From assembly GCA_013373385.1 (NCBI GenBank), contig JABXHX010000051.1, positions 17,433 to 81,432 of the forward strand: 64,000 nucleotides of DNA, read 5' to 3'. Of the stretch, positions 18,018 to 26,278 are shown piece by piece. Source of the DNA: Flavobacteriaceae bacterium. Lineage in GTDB: Bacteria; Bacteroidota; Bacteroidia; Flavobacteriales; Flavobacteriaceae. Numbering within the stretch: the stretch's first letter is position 1; every line of letters starts with the position of its first letter. The position numbers and the translations under genes were made by a program. The notes beneath the pieces were generated by a model. The model had not been told where the DNA came from. It worked only from the letters and a program-made list of their open reading frames with translations, and did no database searches.

Positions 18018-18352
18018 ATGAAACACAAACATTTAAAAACTGAATTTTACAACCAGCTAACACTCGGAAAAATAGCCCTACAAAAAAGAATTTTAAAACG
18101 GCTTTTTATCATTTTGAAAACGCACATATACTTGGGCAAAAACATGTTTAGCGTCATACAGTAAGTCACTATTGGATGCTTATATTTGGTCTTAAAACTA
18201 AAAACACAAAAGAAATTGTTGGGCAAGTATTTAGAATCTTAGCCTCCCTGCTCTTTACATTAATTTGGGTTCCTACAGGTAATACAGGAGGTAGCAACAT
18301 TTCTCCCATCAAACCAATTCCGATTAGGAAAGAAATTCAAAAATATTTTTAA
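18018..18352 (+). pseudogene. DUF3703 protein gene, broken by a frameshift and a stop
   Basis: The first 22 codons (MKHKHLKTEFYNQLTLGKIA) are in one frame. After the A6 run at 18082-18087 the family continues in the next frame as FKTAFYHFENAHILGQKHV, meets TAG at 18149-18151, then resumes with RHTVSHYWMLIFGLK ... VPTGNTGGSNISPIKPIPI. Those blocks match DUF3703, a family of about 115 aa found near heavy-metal and stress genes. One base is missing in the A run and one codon has become a stop. The lesion pair makes loss of function more likely than a sequencing error. Confidence 0.8.
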
Positions 18353-18357
18353 AAAGG

Positions 18358-18384
18358 TGCATCTTTTTTGTACCTTTTTTGTCT
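18358..18384 (+). promoter_or_regulatory. candidate ECF-type promoter of the metallothionein-like gene
   Basis: TGCATC (18358-18363), 17 bases including a six-T run, then GTCT (18381-18384), matching the element at 17968. The ATG lies 27 bases further on. Confidence 0.4.
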
Positions 18385-18411
18385 ATTAAGTGAACCTTAA
18401 AATTTAAAATC

Positions 18412-18510
18412 ATGAAAAATGAATGTACCTGTAATTGTGACGGATGCAAATCTGGAAACTGTGCTAATTGCACTTGCGAAAATTGTTCTTGCAACAATTG
18501 CAATTGTTAA
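18412..18510 (+). CDS. metallothionein-like cysteine-rich peptide (32 aa)
   Basis: The frame has ATG 18412 and TAA 18508-18510. Eleven of 32 residues are Cys, arranged as repeated CxC and CxxC units: CTCNCDGC, then CANCTCENC, and CSCNNCNC at the end. This is a metal-thiolate binding composition, like small metallothioneins. Aromatic residues are absent. It lies between the broken DUF3703 gene and the SigZ gene, both of which point to metal or thiol stress. The function is inferred from composition; no close family is certain. Confidence 0.75.
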   Translation: MKNECTCNCDGCKSGNCANCTCENCSCNNCNC

Positions 18511-18515
18511 TATAT

Positions 18516-18615
18516 TGTCAGTTTGAGTAATTTTTGTTAAAAAATTGTATCGAGAAGTCTTTAGAATAGGTTCTCGATACAATTCTGATTTACATCAGAA
18601 TTACTCGAAATGACA
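18516..18615. repeat. dispersed inverted repeat (family B, full copy)
   Basis: The outer arms TGTCAGTTTGAGTAA and TTACTCGAAATGACA match at 13 of 15 positions. The inner arms TTGTATCGAGAA (18545-18556) and TTCTCGATACAA (18571-18582) are perfect. The 100-base element fills the gap between the metallothionein and sigZ genes and could fold into a long cruciform or hairpin RNA. Partial copies occur at 36058 and 43071. Confidence 0.75.
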
Positions 18616-18630
18616 TTTTAAATCATTATA

Positions 18631-19170
18631 ATGACTACTCAACAAGTTTGGGCTCAATATGCAGATGACTTAAAACGGTTTATCTTTAGTAAAATTAAAG
18701 ATGAAGCTGTAGCTGATGATATTTTACAAGATTCATTTATAAAGATTCATACAAAACTCCACACACTTAAAGACTTAAATAAACTCAAATCGTGGATATT
18801 TTCAATCGCTCGAAATTCGGTATTAGATTATTTTAAAGCAACCAACAAAACTTTTGAATATGCTAATTTTGAAGCTGAAACTTTTATTGAAGAAGATGTT
18901 CATACAGAAAAAGATTGTTTACGTGGCATATTGCAAAACTTACCAAAAAAATACCGAGATCCTATTTTTTTATCAGACATCAAAGGGTTAAAACAAGCTG
19001 ATGTTGCCAAACAATTACACCAAAATATCACCACTACAAAATCTCAAATCCAACGTGCACGAAAACTCATTGCCAAAGGTTTTATAGACTGCTGTGGGTA
19101 CCGTTTAAATAATGATGGTAAATTGGTTGGTGAAATACAAGAGAAGGAAGATTGTAAAGTTTGTGGGTAG
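18631..19170 (+). CDS. sigZ: RNA polymerase sigma factor SigZ (ECF type)
   Basis: This 179-residue ECF sigma factor has region 2 (QYADDLKRFIFSKIKDEAVADDILQDSF) and region 4 (LPKKYRDPIFLSDIKGLKQADVAKQL). Past region 4 it carries a cysteine tail: DCCGY at 153-157 and CKVCG at the end (Cys154, 155, 175, 178). Cys tails of this kind are characteristic of SigZ-like factors and suggest metal or redox sensing. No anti-sigma gene is adjacent. The neighbours (metallothionein-like peptide, DUF3703) fit a metal/thiol response. Confidence 0.85.
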   Translation: MTTQQVWAQYADDLKRFIFSKIKDEAVADDILQDSFIKIHTKLHTLKDLNKLKSWIFSIARNSVLDYFKATNKTFEYANFEAETFIEEDVHTEKDCLRGILQNLPKKYRDPIFLSDIKGLKQADVAKQLHQNITTTKSQIQRARKLIAKGFIDCCGYRLNNDGKLVGEIQEKEDCKVCG

Positions 19171-19234
19171 AACACTGACAATATGGCTTAAATTCTTTTT
19201 TGAATAGTTTTTGATAATTGTATGTAAAAACCTT

Positions 19235-19456
19235 ATGAAATATCTTATTGTCTCTCTTTTTATTTTGTCTTTTGTTGGGGGTATTCTTTATATCAGAAAA
19301 AAAATAAAACAACAAAAAACCACTCCTGAAAGTAGAATAAGTGTTTATAAACATCCGAGTATGTTTAAAAAGCCTTCAATAGAAATGACCAATAAGAGTA
19401 TTCAAAAAAAAGAAATACACAAAGCTTTTGTTCTTAAAACTAAAAATAACAGCTAA
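19235..19456 (+). CDS. small membrane protein (73 aa)
   Basis: I choose the ATG at 19235 over the TTG at 19211. The protein begins MKYLIVSLFILSFVGGILYI, an uncleaved single membrane helix, and continues with a basic cytoplasmic-type tail (RKKIKQQKTT) and a Lys/Ser-rich region. It has no recognisable domain. It follows sigZ by 64 bases on the same strand and could be cotranscribed; convergent with the YgiQ-type gene. Confidence 0.45.
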   Translation: MKYLIVSLFILSFVGGILYIRKKIKQQKTTPESRISVYKHPSMFKKPSIEMTNKSIQKKEIHKAFVLKTKNNS

Positions 19457-19471
19457 AAGCCACTTACAAAA

Positions 19472-21427
19472 TCACCTTCTCCTTTTCTTTTTAGGCGCTC
19501 TAGAAACTTTCTTTTTTCTGCGATTAAAAGGCACAGCATCATCAAAGGTGTTTTTAGCTGTAGTTGCTTTCTTATTCTTTTTCCAAGAATTGTTATCTGG
19601 CAGTAACACTTTTAGTAAATCTTGTCGTCCAACTTTATTTAGTGTGTTTCTAATCCAATCTTTATTTTCTTTTTTATACCAAAAGAAAAAACGATGCTGA
19701 TCTTCTCGTTCTCTTTTTGTTTTTGGTGTTTTGGTTGGTTTTAATGTATAAGGATGATACCCTGAATAATAAATTACCGTTGCAACCGTCATTGGCGTTG
19801 GTGTAAATCCTTGAACCTGTTCTAACTGAAAACCCATATCTTTTGTTTCAGCTGCCAAATTTGCCATATCTTCTACTTCACTCGCTGGATGACTCGAAAT
19901 AAAATACGGAATCAATTGTAGGTTTAACCTCTTCTTGATGTTTATTTTATCAAAACGCTTTTTAAATAAATGAAAATATTTAAAAGAAGGTTTACGCATC
20001 AGTTTTAACACAGGGTCAGAAGTATGTTCTGGCGCTACTTTTAATCGACCAGAAACATGCTTAGTCATCACCTCTTCAGTATATGCGTCTAACTCTTTTG
20101 GGTCTGCATTTTTATTGAATTCTGGCACTAACATATCATGTCGAATTCCACTTCCAATAAATGATTTTTTAATTTTTGGATGCTTGTCTACTGCTTGATA
20201 CAACTGTGTTAACGGCTTATGAGAAGTATCTAAATTACTACAAATAACTGGCGAAATACAAGATGGTGCCACACACTTATCACAAATAGATTGTATCTTT
20301 CCTTTCATTTGATACATATTAGCCGAAGGCCCACCAATATCAGATAAATAACCTTTAAAATCTGGCATATTAGCAACTGCATCAACTTCCTTTAAAATAG
20401 ATTCTTGACTTCTACTTGCAATAAACTTTCCTTGATGTGCAGAAATGGTACAAAAACTACATCCTCCAAAACAACCTCTATGAATATTAATAGAAAACTT
20501 AATCATTTCAAAAGCAGGAATTGGACCACGTTTGTCATACTTTGGGTGTGGCAAACGTGTAAATGGCAAGTCAAAAGAAGCATCAATTTCTTTTTCTGTC
20601 ATTGTAGGAAAAGGTGGATTAATCATCAATAACTTTTCTCCTACTTTTTGAAAGATTCGCCGAGCTTTTAATTTATTTGACTCTTGCTCTATTACTTTAA
20701 AGTTAGATGCAAATGTTTTTTTATCAGCCAAACAAGCTTCATGTGAATGGATTTCTACATCTTGCCAATTTTTTACTACGGGTATTTTCTCTTTATCAGT
20801 ATGAATCAATACCGCAGTTTGCTTGATATTTTTTAAGCTGGAAAATGGCACACCCTTTTGCAATAATTCTACAATTTCTCGTAGTGGTTGTTCTCCCATT
20901 CCATACACCAGCATATCAGCCTTAGATGTTTCTAATATGGTTGGCAATAATTTATCTGACCAATAATCGTAATGAGTTACTCTACGCAAAGAGGCTTCAA
21001 TTCCTCCAATTAACACTGGTATATCTGGAAACTTATCTTTTAAAATTTTAGAATATACTGAAGTAGCATAATCAGGTCTAAAACCTTTATCGCCATTTGG
21101 TGTATAAGCATCTTTGTCTCTACGTCTTTTACTAGCGGTGTAATTACTCACCATCGGATCCATACATCCACCAGTTACCGCAAAGAACAATTTTGGAGTT
21201 CCGAGTTTTGTAAAATCTTGTAAATTGTCATGCACACTCGGTTGCGGTACTATAGCTACACGTAAACCATAACTTTCTAGAATTCGACCAATAACAGCCG
21301 GTCCAAAAGAAGGATGATCTACATAGGCATCTCCACTAAATAATATAACATCTAGCTCCTCCCAACCACGAAGTTTTACTTCTTTATTTGTAGTTGGCAA
21401 CCAATTTGACAATCTTAATTCACTCAT
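19472..21427 (-). CDS. YgiQ family radical SAM protein
   Basis: This is the UPF0313/YgiQ family of radical SAM enzymes, whose reaction is unknown. The cluster-binding motif is HRGCFGGCSFCTISAHQG (CxxxCxxC). The N-terminal block (SGDAYVDHPSFGPAVIGRILE), the PVLIGGIEASLRR segment and a C-terminal basic tail (RRKKKVSRAPKKKRRR) all fit. The length of 651 aa is typical. A TATTTTTG box at 21442-21435 on the minus strand would start transcription just before the ATG. Confidence 0.93.
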   Translation of the reverse strand: MSELRLSNWLPTTNKEVKLRGWEELDVILFSGDAYVDHPSFGPAVIGRILESYGLRVAIVPQPSVHDNLQDFTKLGTPKLFFAVTGGCMDPMVSNYTASKRRRDKDAYTPNGDKGFRPDYATSVYSKILKDKFPDIPVLIGGIEASLRRVTHYDYWSDKLLPTILETSKADMLVYGMGEQPLREIVELLQKGVPFSSLKNIKQTAVLIHTDKEKIPVVKNWQDVEIHSHEACLADKKTFASNFKVIEQESNKLKARRIFQKVGEKLLMINPPFPTMTEKEIDASFDLPFTRLPHPKYDKRGPIPAFEMIKFSINIHRGCFGGCSFCTISAHQGKFIASRSQESILKEVDAVANMPDFKGYLSDIGGPSANMYQMKGKIQSICDKCVAPSCISPVICSNLDTSHKPLTQLYQAVDKHPKIKKSFIGSGIRHDMLVPEFNKNADPKELDAYTEEVMTKHVSGRLKVAPEHTSDPVLKLMRKPSFKYFHLFKKRFDKINIKKRLNLQLIPYFISSHPASEVEDMANLAAETKDMGFQLEQVQGFTPTPMTVATVIYYSGYHPYTLKPTKTPKTKREREDQHRFFFWYKKENKDWIRNTLNKVGRQDLLKVLLPDNNSWKKNKKATTAKNTFDDAVPFNRRKKKVSRAPKKKRRR

Positions 21428-21482
21428 GCTTTTGCAAAAATACCCAAATTAAACTGATTGGACTATTTTTTATTTATTGCAT

Positions 21483-21490
21483 TACTTTTG
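21483..21490 (+). promoter_or_regulatory. promoter of the M61 peptidase gene (TACTTTTG)
   Basis: TACTTTTG fits TAnnTTTG, 84 bases before the ATG at 21574. It supports the shorter start, because the long open frame begins upstream of the promoter. Confidence 0.45.
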
Positions 21491-21573
21491 TGAAATATAT
21501 GTTAAAGCATGAAACGAATTATACTAATATGCGTCTTCTAAGTATCTTTAACCCAAATTTTAGAATTTACATT

Positions 21574-23430
21574 ATGAGAAAATTATTATTAGCGATAGTG
21601 AGTATCGCTTTTTTAGCTAGCTGTTCTACATCTAATATAGCTGTTAAAAAAAATTTAATTGAAGTTGGTATTGACTTAAATACTGTTGTTGATGACAAAG
21701 TAAAAGTAGAAGTAAATCCTCAAAAAATAAAAGAAGAATCTGTAGTTTACCAAATCCCTGCTATTGTGCCTGGAACTTATGTTATAAGTGATTACGGTAA
21801 GTTTATTTCTGATTTTAAAGCTTATGATTATAAAGGAAATGAACTTGAAGTTAAAAAATTAGACACCAATTCGTGGCAAGTTAATAACGCTAAAAAACTA
21901 GATAAGATTTCTTACTGGGTTGATGACACTTTTGACACCAAAGAAAAACATAAAATCTATGTAATGGCAGGAACCAATATAGAAGAAGGTAAAAACTTCT
22001 TTTTAAACCTACCAGGTTTTATTGGATACTTTAAAGGAAAGAAAGAATTACCATATCAAATTAATGTTTCTCACCCAGCACATTTATATGAAACTTCTTC
22101 TTTGATAAATAAGAACACAACAAAAACAGATAACACAAAAGATGTTTTTGTAGCTTCCCGTTATGATGAAATTTCTGATAATCCAATTATGTATGCTCCA
22201 TTAAACAATGTTAGCTTTACTATGAATGGAATTGAAGTAAACTTTGCCGTGTATTCTCCAAACGGAGTGCATTCTGCAAAAGACATGGAAGCTGATTTAA
22301 AGAAAATGGTGAAAGCACAAACCAATTTCTTAGAAGGTTTTGCTACTACTGATGAATACAATATCTTATTGTATTTATTTGATCCTAAAGTATACAAATG
22401 GAATAGCTTTGGAGCATTAGAACACCTATCTTCTACAACTGTTGTATACCCAGAAAGCTACTCTAAAAAACAATTGGCTAACGGAATGATTAACGGAACT
22501 GTTTCTCACGAATTCTTCCATATTGTAACGCCTCTTTCTGTGCATTCTGAAGAAATTCATTCATTTGATTTCAACAAACCTAACATGTCTAAACACTTAT
22601 GGATGTATGAAGGAATTACTGAATATTTTGCAAATTTATTCCAAGTAAATCAAGGATTAATCTCAGAGCAAGAATTCATCGATGAAATGAAATCTAAGAT
22701 TACAACTTCTATGCGATTTGATGATGCGATGTCGTTTACAGAAATGAGTAAAAACATATTAGACCCTAAGTATGCTAAAAACTATAGTAATGTTTATATG
22801 AAAGGTGCTCTAATTGGTATGTGTTTAGATATTATTTTAAGAGAAGAAAGTAATGGAACTTACGGTGTAAGAAACTTAATGCTTGATTTATCTAAAAAAT
22901 ACGGAGCAAAAAAAGCTTTTAAAGATGATGAGATTATTGATGAAATTGTAAAAATGACATATCCTGCTGTTGGAGAATTTTTCAAAAATCATGTTCAGGG
23001 AAATACACCAATAAATTATAATGACTTCTTTGCAAAAACAGGAATTGTAAGTAAAGTTGCTGAAGTAAACTCTAGATATTTTATTGATGCTAGTAATCAG
23101 CCTTTTATTAGTGTTAATCAAAAAAGAGAAATCTATTTTACAAAAAGAACTAATACTGGTTTAGTTGCATTAGGTGTAAAAGAAGGAGATGTTTTAAAGA
23201 AAGTAAACGGAGAAGAAATCACATTGCAAAATGCTAACAATATTATTGTAAAAACTTTTGGTTGGAAACCTGGAGATAAAATTACAATGGATGTTGTAAG
23301 AGACGGTAAAAATATTTTACTTAATGGAACAGCTATTGTTCCTAAGACGAAACAAAAAACATTAGTCGTTGAAGATTTACCAGCAGATAATCCAAAAGCT
23401 AAATTGAGAAATGCTTGGTTAAAAGGATAA
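21574..23430 (+). CDS. M61 family peptidase (glycyl aminopeptidase-like) lipoprotein
   Basis: Starting at the ATG after the promoter gives 618 aa with a lipoprotein signal (MRKLLLAIVSIAFLASC). The zinc motif HEFFH lies at residues 312-316, with the third-ligand segment MYEGITEYFANL about 45 residues later, as in M61 peptidases. A PDZ-like domain is recognisable near the C-terminus (GVKEGDVLKKVNGEEI, GWKPGDKITMDVVRDG). It is probably an envelope exopeptidase acting on Gly- or Ala-terminal peptides. It runs convergent with the DJ-1-type gene. Confidence 0.9.
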   Translation: MRKLLLAIVSIAFLASCSTSNIAVKKNLIEVGIDLNTVVDDKVKVEVNPQKIKEESVVYQIPAIVPGTYVISDYGKFISDFKAYDYKGNELEVKKLDTNSWQVNNAKKLDKISYWVDDTFDTKEKHKIYVMAGTNIEEGKNFFLNLPGFIGYFKGKKELPYQINVSHPAHLYETSSLINKNTTKTDNTKDVFVASRYDEISDNPIMYAPLNNVSFTMNGIEVNFAVYSPNGVHSAKDMEADLKKMVKAQTNFLEGFATTDEYNILLYLFDPKVYKWNSFGALEHLSSTTVVYPESYSKKQLANGMINGTVSHEFFHIVTPLSVHSEEIHSFDFNKPNMSKHLWMYEGITEYFANLFQVNQGLISEQEFIDEMKSKITTSMRFDDAMSFTEMSKNILDPKYAKNYSNVYMKGALIGMCLDIILREESNGTYGVRNLMLDLSKKYGAKKAFKDDEIIDEIVKMTYPAVGEFFKNHVQGNTPINYNDFFAKTGIVSKVAEVNSRYFIDASNQPFISVNQKREIYFTKRTNTGLVALGVKEGDVLKKVNGEEITLQNANNIIVKTFGWKPGDKITMDVVRDGKNILLNGTAIVPKTKQKTLVVEDLPADNPKAKLRNAWLKG

Positions 23431-23450
23431 TGAAATCTATTTAGAAATAA

Positions 23451-23478
23451 AAAAAGTGACTTATAGTCACTTTTTTTA
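23451..23478. terminator. bidirectional terminator
   Basis: GTGAC TTATA GTCAC with A-rich and T-rich flanks on both sides stands between two convergent genes. Confidence 0.75.
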
Positions 23479-24213
23479 TTTCTTTATTACAAGATGCGGA
23501 ACTTTATCTACATCCCAATCAATTACTAAGCCGCCAGCCAATTGTTGTGCAATCTCTTTTCCATATAAATACTCACACAAATACAAGGCAGCTTCAAAAG
23601 ATTTAGCACCACCTGCAGAAGTAATGTATTTTCCGTCATGTACAAACAAGACCTTCTTTCTAATATCTAAATCGGGAAACATCTCCCTCATTTTATCAAT
23701 ATCTGAAGGAAATGTTGTTGATACCATTCCTTTTAAAACTCCTGCTTTAGCTAATACAAACGCACCGTCGCAATGCGATGTAATAAACTCAGCCTCTTTA
23801 TCAACTCGTCTTACAAAGTCAAGCATGGCTTTGTCTTCTAAATCAGTATCTAAGTGATGTTCTGCACTTGGCACAACCAAAATATCAATTTTTGGCAGGC
23901 TATCTTTTAAATAATTAAAATCAGGAATAATTTTCATTCCTTCAAAAGTCGTTATAGGTTTATCTGTATTAGCAACAGTAAACACATTCATTTGTTTTAT
24001 TCCTTCTCTAAAAATAGTATGTTGAAAAATATCAAAAGGAGCTGTTAACTCGGTATTATATGTCCCGTTCATAATTAAAAACGCTACATTATATCGCCCC
24101 TCCTTTAAGCTTGGAAACTGCTTTAATTCTGTTGTTTGTTGATCATTTTTAATATTAAAATTGCAGCTAATCATGGTTATCAAAGCCACAACAACAATAC
24201 TATATTTTTTCAT
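23476..24213 (-). CDS. DJ-1/PfpI family lipoprotein
   Basis: The lipobox MISC puts the lipidated Cys at residue 17. The rest is a DJ-1/PfpI (GATase1-like) domain. Blocks visible are VAFLIMNGTYNTELTAPFDIFQ, FEGMKIIPDFNY and the nucleophile elbow ITSHCDGAFVLAKAGVL, with Cys148 as the likely active-site residue, followed by AGGAKSFEAALYL. A periplasmic or membrane-anchored location is unusual for this mainly cytoplasmic superfamily, though lipidated members exist in Bacteroidota. The reaction is unknown. It is divergent from the hydrolase operon. Confidence 0.85.
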   Translation of the reverse strand: MKKYSIVVVALITMISCNFNIKNDQQTTELKQFPSLKEGRYNVAFLIMNGTYNTELTAPFDIFQHTIFREGIKQMNVFTVANTDKPITTFEGMKIIPDFNYLKDSLPKIDILVVPSAEHHLDTDLEDKAMLDFVRRVDKEAEFITSHCDGAFVLAKAGVLKGMVSTTFPSDIDKMREMFPDLDIRKKVLFVHDGKYITSAGGAKSFEAALYLCEYLYGKEIAQQLAGGLVIDWDVDKVPHLVIKK

Positions 24214-24327
24214 TCTCTTTTATCTTATGTTTCGATAAAAGTATTAAAATCAGATTTAAGCTGCTAAATGATTCTAAAAATGTTTTTTCTTTTGTAGATT
24301 TACTTCAAAATCAACCAATTATTCATC

Positions 24328-26271
24328 ATGAAAAAACAAGTCATCAAAACCATTCTATTGTTCTGTAGCATTGCGTTATTTGTAAGCTGCAATTCTAACT
24401 CAAATGATACAGCTAATATTAAGAAACCGGACACCTATGTTCAAGACAATTATACAAAAAAAGAGGTAACTATAGCAATGCGAGATGGAACAAAATTACA
24501 CACCGTAATCTACGCTCCAAAAGACACCAGTAAAAAATATCCTATTCTACTTCAAAGAACACCCTATAGTTGTACGCCCTATGGAGAGGGTAAATTCAGA
24601 ACACGTATTGGTCCTAACTCTCAGTTGATGAAAGAAGGAAATATTATTGTGTATCAAGATGTTCGTGGACGTTGGATGAGTGAAGGTGTGTATGATAATA
24701 TGCGTGCATATATTCCAAATAAAACAGGAAAGCAAACTGATGAAACTTCTGACACATACGACACCATAGATTGGTTAGTTAAAAATGTAGAAAATAACAA
24801 TGGTAAAGTCGGTACTTGGGGTATTTCTTATCCGGGTCATTATGCAACAATTTCTACAATTGATGCACATCCTGCGTTAAAGGCAGCTTCGCCACAAGCC
24901 TGTATTGGAGATTTCTTTTTTGATGACTTTCACCATAATGGCGCTTTTCTATTAAGTTATTTTAGAGCTATAAAATTATTTGGAACTTACAAAGATAAAC
25001 CAACAGATACAGCGTGGTATTCTTTCCCTAAAATGAATTCTCAAGATCAGTACCAATTTTTCTTAGATGCTGGCCCTCTAAAAAATCTAAACAAATATTT
25101 TAGAAACGAAACGGTAGATAATTCAGCTCCTCAAAACAATAATAGAATTGATGATTTTTTCTGGAAGGAGATTGTTGAGCATCCAAATTACGACTCAGTA
25201 TGGAAAAGCAAAGGAATCATTCAACATTTAAATAAAGTTCCATCTACAGTTGCAACTATGGTAGTTGGTGGTTGGTTTGATGCAGAAGATTTATACGGGC
25301 CTTTAGAAACTTATAAAGGTATTGAGAAGCACCAACCAAACAATTATAACATTTTAGTCTTTGGGCCTTGGGATCATGGAGGATGGTCTAGAAGTACTGT
25401 AAAAAACACTGTTGGAAATTACTATTTTGGAGATTCCATCTCACTAAAATTTCAAAAAGAAGTTGAATCTAAATTCTTTAATCATTTCTTAAAAGGTAGC
25501 GGAGATAAAAACTCAGGTTTGCCAGAAGCTTATGTATTTGATTCTGGAAAAAAAGAATGGAAAAGCTATGATATTTGGCCTCCAAAAGAAGCTAAAAAGC
25601 AAAATTGGTATTTATCTGAAAATCAAAAATTGATAATTGCCCCACCTGTACATAAAAATTATATTAAGCCTATAAAGTTTATTAGTGATATTAAAAGGCC
25701 TGTACCTTACTCTGAAGATATTAAAACTGTATTTACTCCAAGAAAATATATGACAGACGATCAACGTTTTGCTGCTCGAAGACCAGATGTATTGGTTTTT
25801 GAAACGGATGTATTACAAGAAGATTTTACGTTGGCAGGAGATATTTTAGCAAAACTTAAAGTTGCAACTACAGGAACCGCTGCTGACTGGATTGTTAAAA
25901 TAATTGATGTGCATCCAACAGACACAAAGGATAATAATGATAAGATGCAATCGCATTTAAAAATGAGCAACTATCATTTAATGGTACGTAGTGAAGTAAT
26001 GCGAGGTAGATTTAGAAATAGTTTTGAGAAACCCGAGCCATTTACACCAAACAAAAAGACACAAGTAAACATCAAACTACAAGATGTTTTTCACACCTTT
26101 AAAAAAGGACATAAATTACAAATTCAAGTACAAAGTACTTGGTTTCCTTTAATAGATTTAAATCCGCAGACCTATGTAGACAACATCTATAAAGCAGATG
26201 CAAAAGACTTTAAAACGCAAACGCATACGGTGTTTACAGATTCTAGTATCGAGTTTACCGTTTTAAAATAA
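24328..26271 (+). CDS. CocE/NonD family serine hydrolase (lipoprotein)
   Basis: A lipoprotein signal (FVSC) is followed by an alpha/beta-hydrolase of the CocE/NonD, peptidase S15-like group. The nucleophile motif is GTWGISYPGHYAT with Ser167. The family's oxyanion-side block VYQDVRGRWMSEG and the C-terminal jelly-roll domain (TGTAADWIVKIIDVHP, HKLQIQVQSTWFPLID) are present. The length is 647 aa. It opens an operon of four secreted hydrolases, with 7 bases to the next gene. Natural substrates may be N-acyl or peptide-like esters/amides; this is not determined. Confidence 0.9.
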   Translation: MKKQVIKTILLFCSIALFVSCNSNSNDTANIKKPDTYVQDNYTKKEVTIAMRDGTKLHTVIYAPKDTSKKYPILLQRTPYSCTPYGEGKFRTRIGPNSQLMKEGNIIVYQDVRGRWMSEGVYDNMRAYIPNKTGKQTDETSDTYDTIDWLVKNVENNNGKVGTWGISYPGHYATISTIDAHPALKAASPQACIGDFFFDDFHHNGAFLLSYFRAIKLFGTYKDKPTDTAWYSFPKMNSQDQYQFFLDAGPLKNLNKYFRNETVDNSAPQNNNRIDDFFWKEIVEHPNYDSVWKSKGIIQHLNKVPSTVATMVVGGWFDAEDLYGPLETYKGIEKHQPNNYNILVFGPWDHGGWSRSTVKNTVGNYYFGDSISLKFQKEVESKFFNHFLKGSGDKNSGLPEAYVFDSGKKEWKSYDIWPPKEAKKQNWYLSENQKLIIAPPVHKNYIKPIKFISDIKRPVPYSEDIKTVFTPRKYMTDDQRFAARRPDVLVFETDVLQEDFTLAGDILAKLKVATTGTAADWIVKIIDVHPTDTKDNNDKMQSHLKMSNYHLMVRSEVMRGRFRNSFEKPEPFTPNKKTQVNIKLQDVFHTFKKGHKLQIQVQSTWFPLIDLNPQTYVDNIYKADAKDFKTQTHTVFTDSSIEFTVLK

Positions 26272-26278
26272 TCAATCA

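Noticed and set aside
23456..23857. 133-codon plus-strand frame opposite the DJ-1-type gene
   Set aside because: It is a shadow of the minus-strand gene, which has clear family motifs and a lipoprotein signal.
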